A stretch of DNA of 51,862 nucleotides, taken from Methylobacterium soli. Its GTDB lineage: Bacteria > Pseudomonadota > Alphaproteobacteria > Rhizobiales > Beijerinckiaceae. The notes beneath the pieces are model-generated. The model saw only the letters and a list, made by a program, of their open reading frames with translations. It had not been told where the DNA came from and did no database searches. This document shows, one piece after another, positions 17,689-27,295 of this stretch (position 1 is its first letter; each line of letters starts with the position of its first letter). The position numbers were made by a program, and so were the translations under genes. The DNA lies in assembly GCF_008806385.1 (NCBI RefSeq), contig NZ_VZZK01000038.1, positions 1-51,862 on the forward strand, written 5' to 3'.

Positions 17689-18432
17689 GTGATCCTGTTT
17701 CCGGCCATCGATCTGAAGGAAGGGCGTTGCGTCCGCCTCGTGCAGGGGGACATGGAGCAGGCCGTCGTGTTCAATGACGATCCGGCCGCGCAGGCTGCGA
17801 CCTTCGAGGCTCAGGGCTTCTCCTGGCTGCACGTGGTCGATCTCGATGGGGCCTTCGCGGGTGCTCCGATGAACGCGGCCGCAGTCGATGCGATCCTGGC
17901 GCGGGTCAGCTTGCCGGTGCAGCTCGGCGGCGGCATCCGGGAGATGAAGACCGTCGAGGCGTGGCTCGCCAAGGGCGTCAGCCGGGTCATCATCGGCACC
18001 GCGGCCGTGCGCGACCCTGCCTTCGTGCGCGAGGCGGCCCGCCTGCATCCCGGCAAAATCGCTGTCGGCATCGACGCCAAGGATGGGCGCGTGGCCGTCG
18101 AGGGCTGGGCGCAAACGTCGAGCATGACCGCGGAGGAGCTCGGCCGGCGCTTCGAGGATGCGGGCGTCGCCGCCATCATCTACACGGACATCGCCCGCGA
18201 CGGCATTCTCAAAGGCCTCAACATCGAGATGACGCTGGCCCTGGCCAAGGCCGTGAGCATCCCGGTGATCGCCTCCGGCGGTCTCGCTTCCATCGATGAC
18301 GTGCACCGGCTGCTCGAGCCCGATTGCGCGCTGCTCGCCGGTGCCATCACGGGCCGCGCGCTCTACGACGGCCGGATCGATCCGGCGGCGGCCCTCGCCG
18401 CCATCCGCCGGGCCGGGGGCTCACGGGCCTGA
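17689..18432 (+). CDS. hisA: ProFAR isomerase
   Basis: This 247-residue TIM-barrel enzyme isomerises the ProFAR aminoaldose to the ketose in histidine synthesis. It starts MILFPAIDLKEGRCVRL with the catalytic aspartate in AIDLK, and has QLGGGIR and IASGGLAS phosphate-binding loops and the YTDIARDG second aspartate. The start is GTG at 17689. It shares the barrel fold with hisF directly downstream. Confidence 0.97.
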   Translation: MILFPAIDLKEGRCVRLVQGDMEQAVVFNDDPAAQAATFEAQGFSWLHVVDLDGAFAGAPMNAAAVDAILARVSLPVQLGGGIREMKTVEAWLAKGVSRVIIGTAAVRDPAFVREAARLHPGKIAVGIDAKDGRVAVEGWAQTSSMTAEELGRRFEDAGVAAIIYTDIARDGILKGLNIEMTLALAKAVSIPVIASGGLASIDDVHRLLEPDCALLAGAITGRALYDGRIDPAAALAAIRRAGGSRA

Positions 18433-18456
18433 TCCAGATCGGAAGGGACCACGTCC

Positions 18457-19233
18457 TTGCTGAAGACCCGCATCATCCCCTGCCTCGATGTCAAGGACGG
18501 CCGTGTCGTCAAGGGCGTGCAGTTCCTTGAGCTGCGTGATGCCGGGGATCCCGTCGAATCCGCCAAGGCCTACGATGCGGCGGGCGCCGACGAACTCTGC
18601 TTCCTCGACATCACGGCAAGCCACGAGGCGCGCGGCACGCTGCTCGACGTGGTGAGCCGCACGGCGGAAGCCTGCTTCATGCCGCTCACGGTGGGCGGCG
18701 GCGTCCGCACCGTTGAGGATATTCGCACCCTTCTGCTCGCGGGCGCCGACAAGGTCTCGATCAACACGGCGGCCGTGAAGGATCCGGACTTCGTCGCGCG
18801 TGCGGCGGAGAAGTTCGGCAACCAGTGCATCGTCGTCGCGATCGATGCCAAGCGCACCTCGGCGCCCGGCGAGCCGGAGGAATGGCAGATCTTCACGCAT
18901 GGCGGCCGCACCCCCACGGGGATCGACGCGATCGCATTCGCCCGCATTGTGACGGCGAAGGGGGCCGGCGAACTCCTCGTGACCTCGATGGATCGGGATG
19001 GAACCCGGTCCGGCTACGACCTCGCGCTCATGCGCGCCATCTCGGAGGCCGTACCCGTGCCGGTGATCGCCTCTGGCGGCGTCGGCGGCCTCGATGATCT
19101 GGTGGCCGGTGTGGCGCAGGGTGGAGCAAGTGCCGTCCTGGCCGCTTCGATCTTCCATTTCGGGGAAGCCAGCATCGCAGAAGCGAAGGCTCACATGGCG
19201 GCCGCGGGTCTCTTCATGCGGCTCGATGTGTAA
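18457..19233 (+). CDS. hisF: imidazole glycerol phosphate synthase, cyclase subunit
   Basis: This 258-residue TIM-barrel synthase uses ammonia from HisH to form IGP and AICAR. It shows RIIPCLDVKDGRVVKGVQF with the catalytic Asp, TVGGGVRT, and TSMDRDGTRSGYD with the second Asp. The start appears to be TTG at 18457, with GGAAGGGA upstream; no ATG precedes the conserved LKTRIIPCLD. AICAR made here can be reused by PurH, encoded at 33.3 kb. Confidence 0.97.
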   Translation: MLKTRIIPCLDVKDGRVVKGVQFLELRDAGDPVESAKAYDAAGADELCFLDITASHEARGTLLDVVSRTAEACFMPLTVGGGVRTVEDIRTLLLAGADKVSINTAAVKDPDFVARAAEKFGNQCIVVAIDAKRTSAPGEPEEWQIFTHGGRTPTGIDAIAFARIVTAKGAGELLVTSMDRDGTRSGYDLALMRAISEAVPVPVIASGGVGGLDDLVAGVAQGGASAVLAASIFHFGEASIAEAKAHMAAAGLFMRLDV

Positions 19234-19414
19234 AGGATAACAATTGTCAGGCGTCCGACTTGCTCGCTAGTCGGCGTTGACGCAGGTTCACTGCCTCAAA
19301 CGGCGCTTCGGCGCGCCTGGTATTTTCGGCATCTCGCCGCCCGGGCTCGCGGCAAGACGAAGCGACACATTAGGAGAGATGGGGCCGTTTCGTCGGAGAG
19401 GGCCTTAGCACCGC

Positions 19415-19738
19415 ATGATCGATTTCACGCTCAGCGACCTCGTCGACTTGGTCGCCGCCCGCGCCGAGGCGCCGCCCGACCAATCCTACACGGCAAAGCT
19501 CCTCGCGGGAGGCCCGGCCAAGCCGGCGAAGAAGCTTGGAGAAGAGGCAATCGAGGCCGCGATTGCGGCCGTCCAGGGGGACCGGGCGGGCCTCGTCTCG
19601 GAGGCAGCCGATGTCCTCTACCATCTCGTGGTCCTGTTGCGTGCCGGTGGGGTCGAGCTCGATGAGGTGATGGCGGAGCTGGCGCGCCGCACGGCCCAGA
19701 GCGGCCTCGCCGAGAAGGCAGCGAGGCGCGAGACGTGA
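19415..19738 (+). CDS. hisE: phosphoribosyl-ATP pyrophosphatase
   Basis: This 107-residue all-helical MazG-like enzyme removes pyrophosphate from PR-ATP. Key residues lie in KKLGEEAIEAAIA and EAADVLYHLVVLL. A 181-base gap separates it from hisF and holds only a short GC stem and no gene, so a separate promoter is possible. Its TGA overlaps the GTG start of coaA (GTGA). Confidence 0.95.
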   Translation: MIDFTLSDLVDLVAARAEAPPDQSYTAKLLAGGPAKPAKKLGEEAIEAAIAAVQGDRAGLVSEAADVLYHLVVLLRAGGVELDEVMAELARRTAQSGLAEKAARRET

Positions 19739-20757
19739 GCGGCCGGACGGGCGGGCCGACGCCGCTTCCCGAGCCCGATCCAGGGCCGGGCCAGGATCCG
19801 GTCACCGGACAGGGGCCGGAGAGCCTTTCGCCCTATCGGCTCTTCCGCCGCGAGGAATGGGCCCAGCTGCGCGCCGACACGCCGCTCACGCTGACGATCG
19901 AGGATATCGAGCGGCTGCAATCGCTCAACGATCCGATCTCGGTCGAGGAAGTGGTGGCGATCTACCTGCCGCTGTCACGCCTGTTGTCCCTGTATGTTGC
20001 GGCCACGCAGGGCCTTTTCAAAGCGACCCAGCGCTTCCTGATGGCGGAACGGGAGACCAAGGTCCCGTACATCATCGGGCTCGCGGGTTCGGTAGCGGTC
20101 GGCAAGTCGACGACGGCGCGCGTGCTCAAGGCCTTGCTCGCCCGCTGGCCGAACACCCCGAAGGTCGATCTCGTCACCACCGATGGGTTTCTGCTGCCCA
20201 ATGCCGAGCTCTCGCGCCACGGCGCGATGGAGCGCAAGGGCTTTCCGGAGAGCTACGACACAGCCGCGCTGCTGCAGTTCCTTCACGACATCAAGGCGGG
20301 CCATAAGCGAGTCACCGCCCCGCTCTACTCGCATCTCGTCTACGACCGGGTTCCGGGCGAGGAGCGCGTGGTCGAATCGCCCGATATCCTGATCGTCGAG
20401 GGCTTGAACGTGCTGCAGCCCGCGCGTCTTCCCCGCGACGGTACGGCGATTCCGTTCGTGTCGGATTTCTTCGATTTCTCGATCTACCTCGATGGCCACG
20501 AGGACGACCTGCATCGCTGGTACGTCACCCGCTTCATGAAGCTGCGGCAGACGGCCTTTCGTGATCCGCGCTCCTATTTCGCCAAATACGCCGAAGTGCC
20601 GGAGGCGGAAGCCCTCAAGATCGCCGACCACCTCTGGACGACGATCAACCTGCCAAACCTGCGCGAGAACATATTGCCGACGCGCCAGCGGGCGAGCCTG
20701 ATTCTCGCCAAGGGTGCGAGCCACCGCATCGAGAGCGTCGCACTCCGGCGCCTCTAG
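19735..20757 (+). CDS. coaA: pantothenate kinase, type I
   Basis: This 340-residue enzyme phosphorylates pantothenate in the first step of coenzyme A synthesis. The P-loop GLAGSVAVGKST lies at about residues 118-129. YRLFRREEWAQLR, LVTTDGFLLPN and YVTRFMKLRQTAF match bacterial CoaA. It has an extra proline-rich N-terminus of about 30 residues. Start GTG at 19735 overlaps the hisE stop, implying translational coupling, an arrangement frequent in Hyphomicrobiales. Confidence 0.96.
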   Translation: MSGRTGGPTPLPEPDPGPGQDPVTGQGPESLSPYRLFRREEWAQLRADTPLTLTIEDIERLQSLNDPISVEEVVAIYLPLSRLLSLYVAATQGLFKATQRFLMAERETKVPYIIGLAGSVAVGKSTTARVLKALLARWPNTPKVDLVTTDGFLLPNAELSRHGAMERKGFPESYDTAALLQFLHDIKAGHKRVTAPLYSHLVYDRVPGEERVVESPDILIVEGLNVLQPARLPRDGTAIPFVSDFFDFSIYLDGHEDDLHRWYVTRFMKLRQTAFRDPRSYFAKYAEVPEAEALKIADHLWTTINLPNLRENILPTRQRASLILAKGASHRIESVALRRL

Positions 20758-20760
20758 CGG

Positions 20761-21300
20761 TCAGGCGAACGGGAACACGGCTTCGATGACGTAGGGGCCG
20801 CCTCCGACCGAGTCCCGCGCCGAGAACAGTGCAATCCGGCTCACGCTGAAGCGAAGCGGGTCGAAGATTCCAGCCTGCGTCAGGTACATGGCGACCGCTT
20901 CGGGCGTCGCCTCCCGGCGCAGGCGCGCGAGGGTGACGTGGGGCGTGAACTTGCGCCGCTCCGGCTCCGCACCGGCGCGGCGGCAGATGCGTTCCTGCTC
21001 CGCTTGAAGATCAGCCAGGGCGGTATTGCTCGCGACGCTCGCCAGCACCGCACGGGGTTTGTCGCTACCGAAGCACCCGAGACCATCCAGAATGACCTCG
21101 ACGGGATCGCGCGCTCGGGTCTCTGCCAGAGCTTCGCAGAGATCGGCGGCGAAATCCTCCGGGACGTCACCGAGGAAACGAAGCGTGATGTGGTAATCGG
21201 TCGGCTCGACCCAGCGGGCCCCCGGGATGCCGCCACGGAAACGCGCCAGCGCCGCACCGATCTCGGGCGGGATTTCCAATCCGGTGAAAAGGCGTGGCAT
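20761..21300 (-). CDS. thpR: RNA 2',3'-cyclic phosphodiesterase
   Basis: This is a 2H-superfamily enzyme of 179 residues, formerly called 2'-5' RNA ligase. Both HxTx motifs are present: HITL (within DYHITLRFLGD) and HVTL (within FTPHVTLARL). The start MPRLFTGLEIP is typical. The gene converges on coaA, with three bases between the stops. Confidence 0.93.
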   Translation of the reverse strand: MPRLFTGLEIPPEIGAALARFRGGIPGARWVEPTDYHITLRFLGDVPEDFAADLCEALAETRARDPVEVILDGLGCFGSDKPRAVLASVASNTALADLQAEQERICRRAGAEPERRKFTPHVTLARLRREATPEAVAMYLTQAGIFDPLRFSVSRIALFSARDSVGGGPYVIEAVFPFA

Positions 21301-21334
21301 CGGTCCGCGTTAAAATTCGATCGGAAGCAAATCC

Positions 21335-22069
21335 CTAACGCGGGCCGCCCCGGATTTGCTGCAGGAAGTTCTCGACCGTGGGCAGGATGCCGACGACGAT
21401 CCTCTCCACGCCGCTCACATTGGGATGCATCCCGTCCTCGAGGTTGAATGAACGGTTCCCGGCGATGCCTTCGAGAAAGAACGGGTACAGGACGAGGCCG
21501 TATTGCTCCGACAGGCTCGGGTAGATCGCGTCGAAGCGGCTGATGAAGTCGGGGCCGAGATTGGTGGAAGCCCGCATGCCCGCCATCAGAACCGGGATGC
21601 CCCGTGCCTTGAGGCGGCTCACGATGGTGTCGAGGGCCTTCTTCGTGACGCCAGGGTCGGTGCCCCGCAACATGTCGTTGGCACCGAGTTCGAGGATGAC
21701 CCCGTCCGTCCCATCGGGCACCGACCATTCGAGCCGGTCGAGCCCCCCGGTCGTCGTGTCACCGGAGACTCCCGCATTGGCCACCGTGACGGCGTATCCT
21801 TTCGCCTTCAGGGTGCGCTCCAAAACAGCCGGGAACGCCGCATCTGCGGGCAGCCTGAAGCCCGCCGTGAGACTGTCGCCGAAGGCCACGAGGTTGAGTG
21901 GGCGTTGGTCCGGCGACGCCCGGGCAGGGGATTCCATCAGGACGAGTGCGGCAAAGAGCGCGAGGAGCGATGCCGTGAGGCGGCCATCATGGCGTGGCAG
22001 CTTTCGCCCCACCATTTGGCCGAAGCCGGCGACACGCGCCGCGAGACGTGCCAATGCGCACTGAATCAT
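21335..22069 (-). CDS. SGNH/GDSL esterase, TesA-like arylesterase
   Basis: This is a secreted or periplasmic lysophospholipase/arylesterase. SGNH blocks are visible: FGDSLTAGF (nucleophile Ser), NAGVSGDTT, LGANDMLRG, and DGMHPNVSG with the catalytic Asp and His. A hydrophobic stretch (SLLALFAALVLMESPARA) forms the signal peptide, but it is preceded by about 30 mostly basic residues, so the start is uncertain: ATG at 22069 is used here, and 22015 is possible. Starting further upstream would overlap the divergent ABC gene. The divergent pairing with an ABC ATPase and FtsX-like permease copies the tesA/ybbA-ybbP layout of E. coli. Confidence 0.9.
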   Translation of the reverse strand: MIQCALARLAARVAGFGQMVGRKLPRHDGRLTASLLALFAALVLMESPARASPDQRPLNLVAFGDSLTAGFRLPADAAFPAVLERTLKAKGYAVTVANAGVSGDTTTGGLDRLEWSVPDGTDGVILELGANDMLRGTDPGVTKKALDTIVSRLKARGIPVLMAGMRASTNLGPDFISRFDAIYPSLSEQYGLVLYPFFLEGIAGNRSFNLEDGMHPNVSGVERIVVGILPTVENFLQQIRGGPR

Positions 22070-22130
22070 TCGCCACCAACCCTGACCCTCGTTCGATGCC
22101 CGCTCCTGCGCACAGATCGGTTTCCCGTTG

Positions 22131-22814
22131 ATGTCCGGCAAGGCCATTGCCTTATCTCAAGTCGACCTCAGCCTCGGGCGTGGAGCGGCCCGCGTCCATG
22201 TCCTGCGCGGTATTTCGCTCGATGTTGACAGCGGCGAAGCCGTCGGTCTCGTCGGCCCGTCGGGTTCCGGCAAGTCGACGCTGCTGATGGTCATGGCGGG
22301 ATTGGAGCGGCCCGATTCCGGCGCGGTCTTCATCGAGGGCGCGGATCTGGGCAGACTCGACGAGGATGCGCTCGCGCGTTTCCGCGGACGACGGATCGGA
22401 ATCGTGTTTCAGGCCTTCCATCTCGTTCCGACCATGACGGCCCTCGAGAACGTGGCACTTCCGCTCGAACTCGCGGACAAACCCGATGCCCATCTCCGTG
22501 CCGAGGCCGAGCTCGGCGCCGTCGGCCTCGGCCATCGCCTGCATCATTATCCGGCGCAGCTTTCCGGCGGCGAGCAGCAGCGCGTCGCCATCGCACGCGC
22601 GCTCGCACCCGATCCGGCCATCCTCGTGGCGGACGAACCCACCGGCAACCTCGACGAAGCGACCGGGCGGCAGATCGTCGATCTCCTCTTCGCACTGAAG
22701 CGTGATCGCGGGGTCACCCTGGTGCTCGTCACCCACGATCCGGGTCTCGCCAAGCTCTGTGACCGCACGGTGCGCCTGCGCTCCGGCCGCATCGAGACCG
22801 CGGTGAGCGCGTGA
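22131..22814 (+). CDS. ABC transporter ATPase, YbbA-like
   Basis: This 227-residue ATPase belongs to the MacB/LolD-like group. It has Walker A GPSGSGKST near residue 43, signature QLSGGEQQRVAIARAL near 142, and Walker B ILVADEPTGNLDE. It is followed 44 bases later by its FtsX-type permease. The start ATG is at 22131 (a TTG directly before it is less likely). A role in extracting lipoproteins or lipids from the membrane is inferred from the family. Confidence 0.93.
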   Translation: MSGKAIALSQVDLSLGRGAARVHVLRGISLDVDSGEAVGLVGPSGSGKSTLLMVMAGLERPDSGAVFIEGADLGRLDEDALARFRGRRIGIVFQAFHLVPTMTALENVALPLELADKPDAHLRAEAELGAVGLGHRLHHYPAQLSGGEQQRVAIARALAPDPAILVADEPTGNLDEATGRQIVDLLFALKRDRGVTLVLVTHDPGLAKLCDRTVRLRSGRIETAVSA

Positions 22815-22858
22815 CGAGCCCGCTTCCCGTGCACGCGCACCCGGCATCGGACATCTGA

Positions 22859-25450
22859 ATGCACGGCACCCTTCCGCAGACGGCCGAGCCCGAGCGACGC
22901 GCGCCCATCACCTTCGCGCGGCTTCCGCTGACCTTGCGTCTCGCCTTGCGGGAGTTGCGCGGCGGCCTTGCGGGCTTCGCGGTCTTTCTCGCCTGCATCG
23001 CGCTCGGCGTCGCGGCGATCGCCGGCGTCGCATCGATCTCGCGTTCGCTCTCGGACGGGCTCGGGCGTGAGGGCCGACGCATACTCGGGGCTGATCTCAG
23101 CTACTCTCTGATCAACCGGGAGGCGAGTCAGACGGAACGCGCCGCCCTCGATGCCGAGGGCCGGGTGGATGTGATCGCGACCCTGCGCGCGATGGCCCTC
23201 GCAGGCGAAAAGGGCGCGGCCCTGGTCGAGCTGAAGGCCGTCGACCAGCGGTACCCGGCTGCGGGCGAAGTCATCACCGAGCCGCAGGTGCCGTTGGAGA
23301 ACCTTCTCGCGGAGCGCGATGGAGTCTTCGGAGCGGTGAGCGATCCGGCTCTCCTGACGCGTCTCGACCTCAAAGTCGGCGACAGGATCACCCTCGCGGG
23401 CCGGCCCTTCACCATACGGGCGAGCCTCCTGTCTGAGCCTGACCGCATCGCCAACGGCATCGGGTTCGGTCCTCGCCTCATCATCTCGCGGGCTGCCCTC
23501 CGCAGCACCGGGCTCATTCAGCCGGGAAGCCTGAACCGCTGGAGCTACCGCCTGCAGGTGCCGGGTTCGAGCGACGCCGACCTCATTGCCATGGCGGAGC
23601 GGATCGCCAAGGCGGCGCCGGATGCAGGTTGGGAGATGCGCTCGCGCGCCAACGCCGATCCGCGCTTTGCCAAGAGCATCGAGCGTTTCACGCAATTTCT
23701 GACGCTGGTCGGGCTCACCGCCCTGATCGTGGGCGGTGTCGGTGTGGCGAACGCCGTCCACGCCTTCGTCGAGCGCAAGCGCAGCTCAATTGCGACTCTG
23801 AAAAGCGTCGGAGCGCCGGGCTCCCAGGTGGTGACCCTCTACCTCACGCAGGTGATGCTGATTGCGGGCTTCGGGACCGCGATCGGGCTCGCCATCGGAG
23901 CGAGTCTGCCCTTCATGCTCGACGCGCTGTTCCGAAACGATCTCCCGCTGCCCCTCAATCCCACGCTCGCCCCGGGCGAACTCGCCCTCGCGACCGCTTA
24001 TGGTCTTATCACCGCACTCGCCTTCGCCATCACGCCCCTCGGGCGTGCTCACGACATTCCCGTCTCGGGTCTGTTTCGCGACACCGTCGATCCGTCTGGG
24101 CAACAGGTTCGGCTCCGATACCGGCTCGTCCTCGCGGGTGCCCTCGCGGCGCTGATCGGTCTCGCTCTCTTCACCGCGTTCGACCGCCGGGTAGCTTTGA
24201 TCTTCATCACCGCCGCGGGTATCGCGTTCGGGCTGCTACGCCTGGTGGGATTCGGGCTGATGGCGGGCGCACGGCGTCTGCCGCGGCCGAAGCGCGCCGC
24301 GCCGCGGATGGCACTCGCCAATCTCCACCGTCCCGGAGCCCTGACGCCGGCCATCGTCCTGTCTCTGGGCCTCGGCGTGACCCTCCTGGTCACTCTGAGC
24401 TTAATCGACGCCAATGTCCGGCGAACCCTGACCAGCACCCTGCCGGCACACGCTCCGAACCTGTTCTTCCTCGATATCCCGGCCGCCGAGGCGGATGCGT
24501 TTCACACCTTCCTCGGCCAAGCCGCGCCCGGCGGCAAGATCGAGCGGGTGCCGATGATGCGCGGTCGCATCGTGGCGCTGAACGGCGTGCCGGTGGACAA
24601 GATCAAGCCTCCGGAGGACGCGGCCTGGGTGCTCGATGGCGACCGCGGCATCACCTACGCGGAGGACATGCCGGAGGGCTCGACCCTCGTGGCAGGCACC
24701 TGGTGGAGCGCGGAGGAGGCGCGAACTCCTCTCGTCTCGTTCGATGCGGAACTCGGACGCAGCCTCGGTCTCGTCGTCGGCAGCAGCGTGACCGTCAACG
24801 TGCTCGGGCGCAACCTGACTGCCCGGATCGCGAACCTCCGCAAGGTCGAGTGGCGGTCACTCGGCATCAACTTCGTAATGGTGTTCTCACCGGGCACCTT
24901 CCGCGGGGCGCCCCATTCGGACCTCGCGACCCTGACCCTGTCAGGCGCCGGCGATCCGAAGGCCGAGAACGCGATCCTGCGCGATGTCGCCCGCAGCTTT
25001 CCCTCGGTCACAAGCGTAAGGGTGAAGGACGCTCTTGAGACCGTGAGCGATCTCGTCGGAAAGCTGGTTCTCGCGATCCGCGGTGCGAGCGGCATCGCGG
25101 TGATCGCGAGCCTGTTCGTACTTGCCGGCGCGATCGCGGCCGGTCACAGAGCCCGCCTGTACGATGCCGTCGTCCTCAAAGTTCTCGGGGCCAGCCGCGG
25201 ACGGCTGCTCGCGGCGTACAGCCTCGAATACGGTGCCCTCGGGCTCGTCACGGCCCTCTTCGGGCTTCTGGCCGGCACGCTTGCGGGCTGGGTGATCGTG
25301 ACCAAAGTCATGCGTCTGGAATTCACACTCGACCTTACGGGTGCGCTCGCCGCCGCGGGCCTTGCCGTAATCTTCGCCGTCATCCTGGGACTCGCTGGAA
25401 CGTGGCGTATCCTGGGGCAGAAGCCCGCCCCCTACCTCAGGCAGTTTTAG
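22859..25450 (+). CDS. FtsX-family ABC permease, YbbP-like
   Basis: This is a large permease of 863 residues. It has an N-terminal transmembrane helix (AVFLACIALGVAAIAGVASI), a periplasmic domain, a first FtsX block near residues 275-400, further helices around 425-480, a second periplasmic domain, and a second FtsX block at the C-terminus (VIASLFVLAGAIAAGHRAR onward). About ten helices in total fit the YbbP/PA2130-type architecture. It pairs with the upstream ATPase, and the TesA-like esterase lies divergently. Confidence 0.92.
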   Translation: MHGTLPQTAEPERRAPITFARLPLTLRLALRELRGGLAGFAVFLACIALGVAAIAGVASISRSLSDGLGREGRRILGADLSYSLINREASQTERAALDAEGRVDVIATLRAMALAGEKGAALVELKAVDQRYPAAGEVITEPQVPLENLLAERDGVFGAVSDPALLTRLDLKVGDRITLAGRPFTIRASLLSEPDRIANGIGFGPRLIISRAALRSTGLIQPGSLNRWSYRLQVPGSSDADLIAMAERIAKAAPDAGWEMRSRANADPRFAKSIERFTQFLTLVGLTALIVGGVGVANAVHAFVERKRSSIATLKSVGAPGSQVVTLYLTQVMLIAGFGTAIGLAIGASLPFMLDALFRNDLPLPLNPTLAPGELALATAYGLITALAFAITPLGRAHDIPVSGLFRDTVDPSGQQVRLRYRLVLAGALAALIGLALFTAFDRRVALIFITAAGIAFGLLRLVGFGLMAGARRLPRPKRAAPRMALANLHRPGALTPAIVLSLGLGVTLLVTLSLIDANVRRTLTSTLPAHAPNLFFLDIPAAEADAFHTFLGQAAPGGKIERVPMMRGRIVALNGVPVDKIKPPEDAAWVLDGDRGITYAEDMPEGSTLVAGTWWSAEEARTPLVSFDAELGRSLGLVVGSSVTVNVLGRNLTARIANLRKVEWRSLGINFVMVFSPGTFRGAPHSDLATLTLSGAGDPKAENAILRDVARSFPSVTSVRVKDALETVSDLVGKLVLAIRGASGIAVIASLFVLAGAIAAGHRARLYDAVVLKVLGASRGRLLAAYSLEYGALGLVTALFGLLAGTLAGWVIVTKVMRLEFTLDLTGALAAAGLAVIFAVILGLAGTWRILGQKPAPYLRQF

Positions 25451-25469
25451 GATCACGTTACCGGTTGTC

Positions 25470-25487
25470 CCGTTTCGCACGAAACGG
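25470..25487 (+). terminator. short stem-loop after the permease gene
   Basis: CCGTTTC and GAAACGG form a 7-bp stem with a 4-base loop, 20 bases after the stop. There is no T-run. The 284-base gap to the next gene continues with AT-richer sequence that probably holds the promoter of the downstream Bax-inhibitor gene; I see no gene in it. Confidence 0.35.
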
Positions 25488-25734
25488 CGGCCGAGCGATA
25501 ATGGCTCAGTCGAATTTGCGCCAAATGCAGGGTTAACCCGATTTAATCCCTGATTTATCGAAGAAAATACCGCACTTCCGCCCTGAAAAACCGCACCCGC
25601 AAGCTCGGCTGGCCTCTTGTGCCTGGGCGCGCAACGCAACATATTTGGAGCCGAGGCGCTCGCGACGGCGCCAGAGGTTGTGCGTGAGCCTCGTTCCCAA
25701 CAGCACGCTGAGAGAGCTTCCAAAGGAAACTCCC

Positions 25735-26502
25735 ATGGCATTCGACAACTCTCCCTTCCGGTACGGCGCGCAAGCCCCCGGCTACGCGGGCACCCAGGTC
25801 GAGGTCGACCAGGGGCTGCGGGCCTTCATGCTCGGCGTCTACAACAACATGGTCGTCGGCCTCGGCATCTCGGGCCTCGTCGCGCTCGGGCTGAACATGG
25901 CCGCGACGGCGCAGACCGAGACGGGCCGGCTCGCCCTGACCCCGTTCGGTCAGATGCTCTACAACAGCCCCCTCAAATGGGTGCTCATGCTCGCCCCGCT
26001 GGCGTTCATTTTCGTCTTCTCGATGCGGATGGACCGAATGTCGGCCGCATCCGCGCGCCTGACCTTCTTCGCCTTCGCGGCGGTGATGGGCGCCTCGATG
26101 TCGACACTGCTCCTCGTGTTCACGGGGGCCAGCGTGGTTCGGGTGTTCTTCATCACGGCAGCGACATTCGGTGGCTTGAGCCTCTATGGCTACACCACCA
26201 AGCGTAGCCTGTCCGGCATGGGCTCGTTCCTGATCATGGGCCTGATCGGCCTGATCATCGCATCGCTGGTCAACATCTTCCTGCAGTCCTCCGGCCTGCA
26301 ATGGGCGATCTCGCTCCTGGGCGTCGGCATCTTCGCCGGTCTGACCGCCTACGACACGCAGAAGCTGAAGGAGATGTATCTCTACGGCGGTGGCGACGGA
26401 GAGGTCGCGGCCAAGATGTCGGTGAACGGCGCGCTGACGCTCTATCTCGACTTCATCAACATGTTCCAGTTCATGCTCTCGCTGATGGGCGACCGCCGCT
26501 AA
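25735..26502 (+). CDS. Bax inhibitor-1/YccA family membrane protein
   Basis: This 255-residue protein has seven predicted transmembrane helices and the BI-1 family tail GLTAYDTQKLKEMY with the conserved acidic residue, ending in ALTLYLDFINMFQFMLSLMG. Bacterial members bind the FtsH protease or act as pH-dependent ion leaks (family knowledge). The start ATG at 25735 is preceded by AAAGGAAACTCCC; a longer frame upstream is not supported. A strong terminator follows. Confidence 0.95.
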   Translation: MAFDNSPFRYGAQAPGYAGTQVEVDQGLRAFMLGVYNNMVVGLGISGLVALGLNMAATAQTETGRLALTPFGQMLYNSPLKWVLMLAPLAFIFVFSMRMDRMSAASARLTFFAFAAVMGASMSTLLLVFTGASVVRVFFITAATFGGLSLYGYTTKRSLSGMGSFLIMGLIGLIIASLVNIFLQSSGLQWAISLLGVGIFAGLTAYDTQKLKEMYLYGGGDGEVAAKMSVNGALTLYLDFINMFQFMLSLMGDRR

Positions 26503-26525
26503 GCGACGACATCGTTTCGAGAAGA

Positions 26526-26558
26526 AAGGCCCCGGCGTCGAGCGCCGGGGCCTTTTTC
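26526..26558 (+). terminator. Rho-independent terminator
   Basis: A 12-bp stem (26526-26537 with 26543-26554) with a 5-base loop is followed by T residues, 24 bases after the Bax-inhibitor gene. A-rich sequence on the other side gives weak activity in reverse, for the DUF2794 gene. Confidence 0.9.
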
Positions 26559-26638
26559 TATGGCATGACCATCTGTGCGGGCTGCCCGGTTCAAGTCCAG
26601 GATCGTCGCCGACACCGCTGTGGAGCGCGTGAGCGGCG

Positions 26639-27013
26639 TCAGACGATCCGCAGCGGCTTCTCCAAAACGGCCAGCACCCGACCGAGATCGGTTCCACGCT
26701 TCAAGACAAGGCCGCTCGCCGCGACGACGGCGTAGGCGCCCTGTCGCCGGGCGAGTTTGGGATCCTTCTCGACCCGGTAGAGCGGCATCTCCGACGTCCG
26801 GCGATAGATCGAGAAGACCGCCTTGTCCCGGCGGAAATCGAGTGCGTAATCGCGCCACTCGCCGTCGGAAACCATGCGTCCGTAGAGATTGAAGATCGTC
26901 CGGAGTTCGTCGCGGTTGAAGGAAACTTGGGGACCTGGCGAAGAGGCCGGGAAGGGGACCACATGGGCCGCTGAATCATTCGGGCGGGGCTCGGCACTCG
27001 TCCTCTCGCTCAT
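26639..27013 (-). CDS. DUF2794 protein
   Basis: This small cytoplasmic protein of 124 residues has unknown function. The core NRDELRTIFNLYGRMVSDGEW, followed by RDYALDF, a phosphate-free basic stretch and PLYRVEKDPKLARRQGAYAV, matches the DUF2794 family, which is confined to alphaproteobacteria. The N-terminal 25 residues are proline/serine-rich and probably disordered. It stands alone, convergent with the Bax-inhibitor gene. Confidence 0.85.
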   Translation of the reverse strand: MSERTSAEPRPNDSAAHVVPFPASSPGPQVSFNRDELRTIFNLYGRMVSDGEWRDYALDFRRDKAVFSIYRRTSEMPLYRVEKDPKLARRQGAYAVVAASGLVLKRGTDLGRVLAVLEKPLRIV

Positions 27014-27295
27014 CGTCGCTCCATCGTCGGGCAGCTTCGGTTAGCCGAATGATGGGCCGCGCCGCGCCGGGTCGCAAGGGCGCTGTCTAGGGCACCACGG
27101 CCACGCCCCAGAAACAAACCACCACGGTTTTGCCGCTTTAGCGCCTTTCGCGAGCCTTGTTGCGACGACACAACAACTCCCGAACCTCGTTGGACAGTGT
27201 CCGGTTCGCGTCCGAAACCCGAGCTCCCCAGCCCTCGGACGCCGAGCCGCTACGCACCGACCGACATTCCAGAGGTTTCGAGACCCAAGGACTTC

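Noticed and set aside
26575..26612. tRNA-like GGTTCAAGTCC after the Bax-inhibitor gene
   Set aside because: The flanking bases do not form a good T-arm, and no D-arm or anticodon arm fits because a terminator lies directly upstream.
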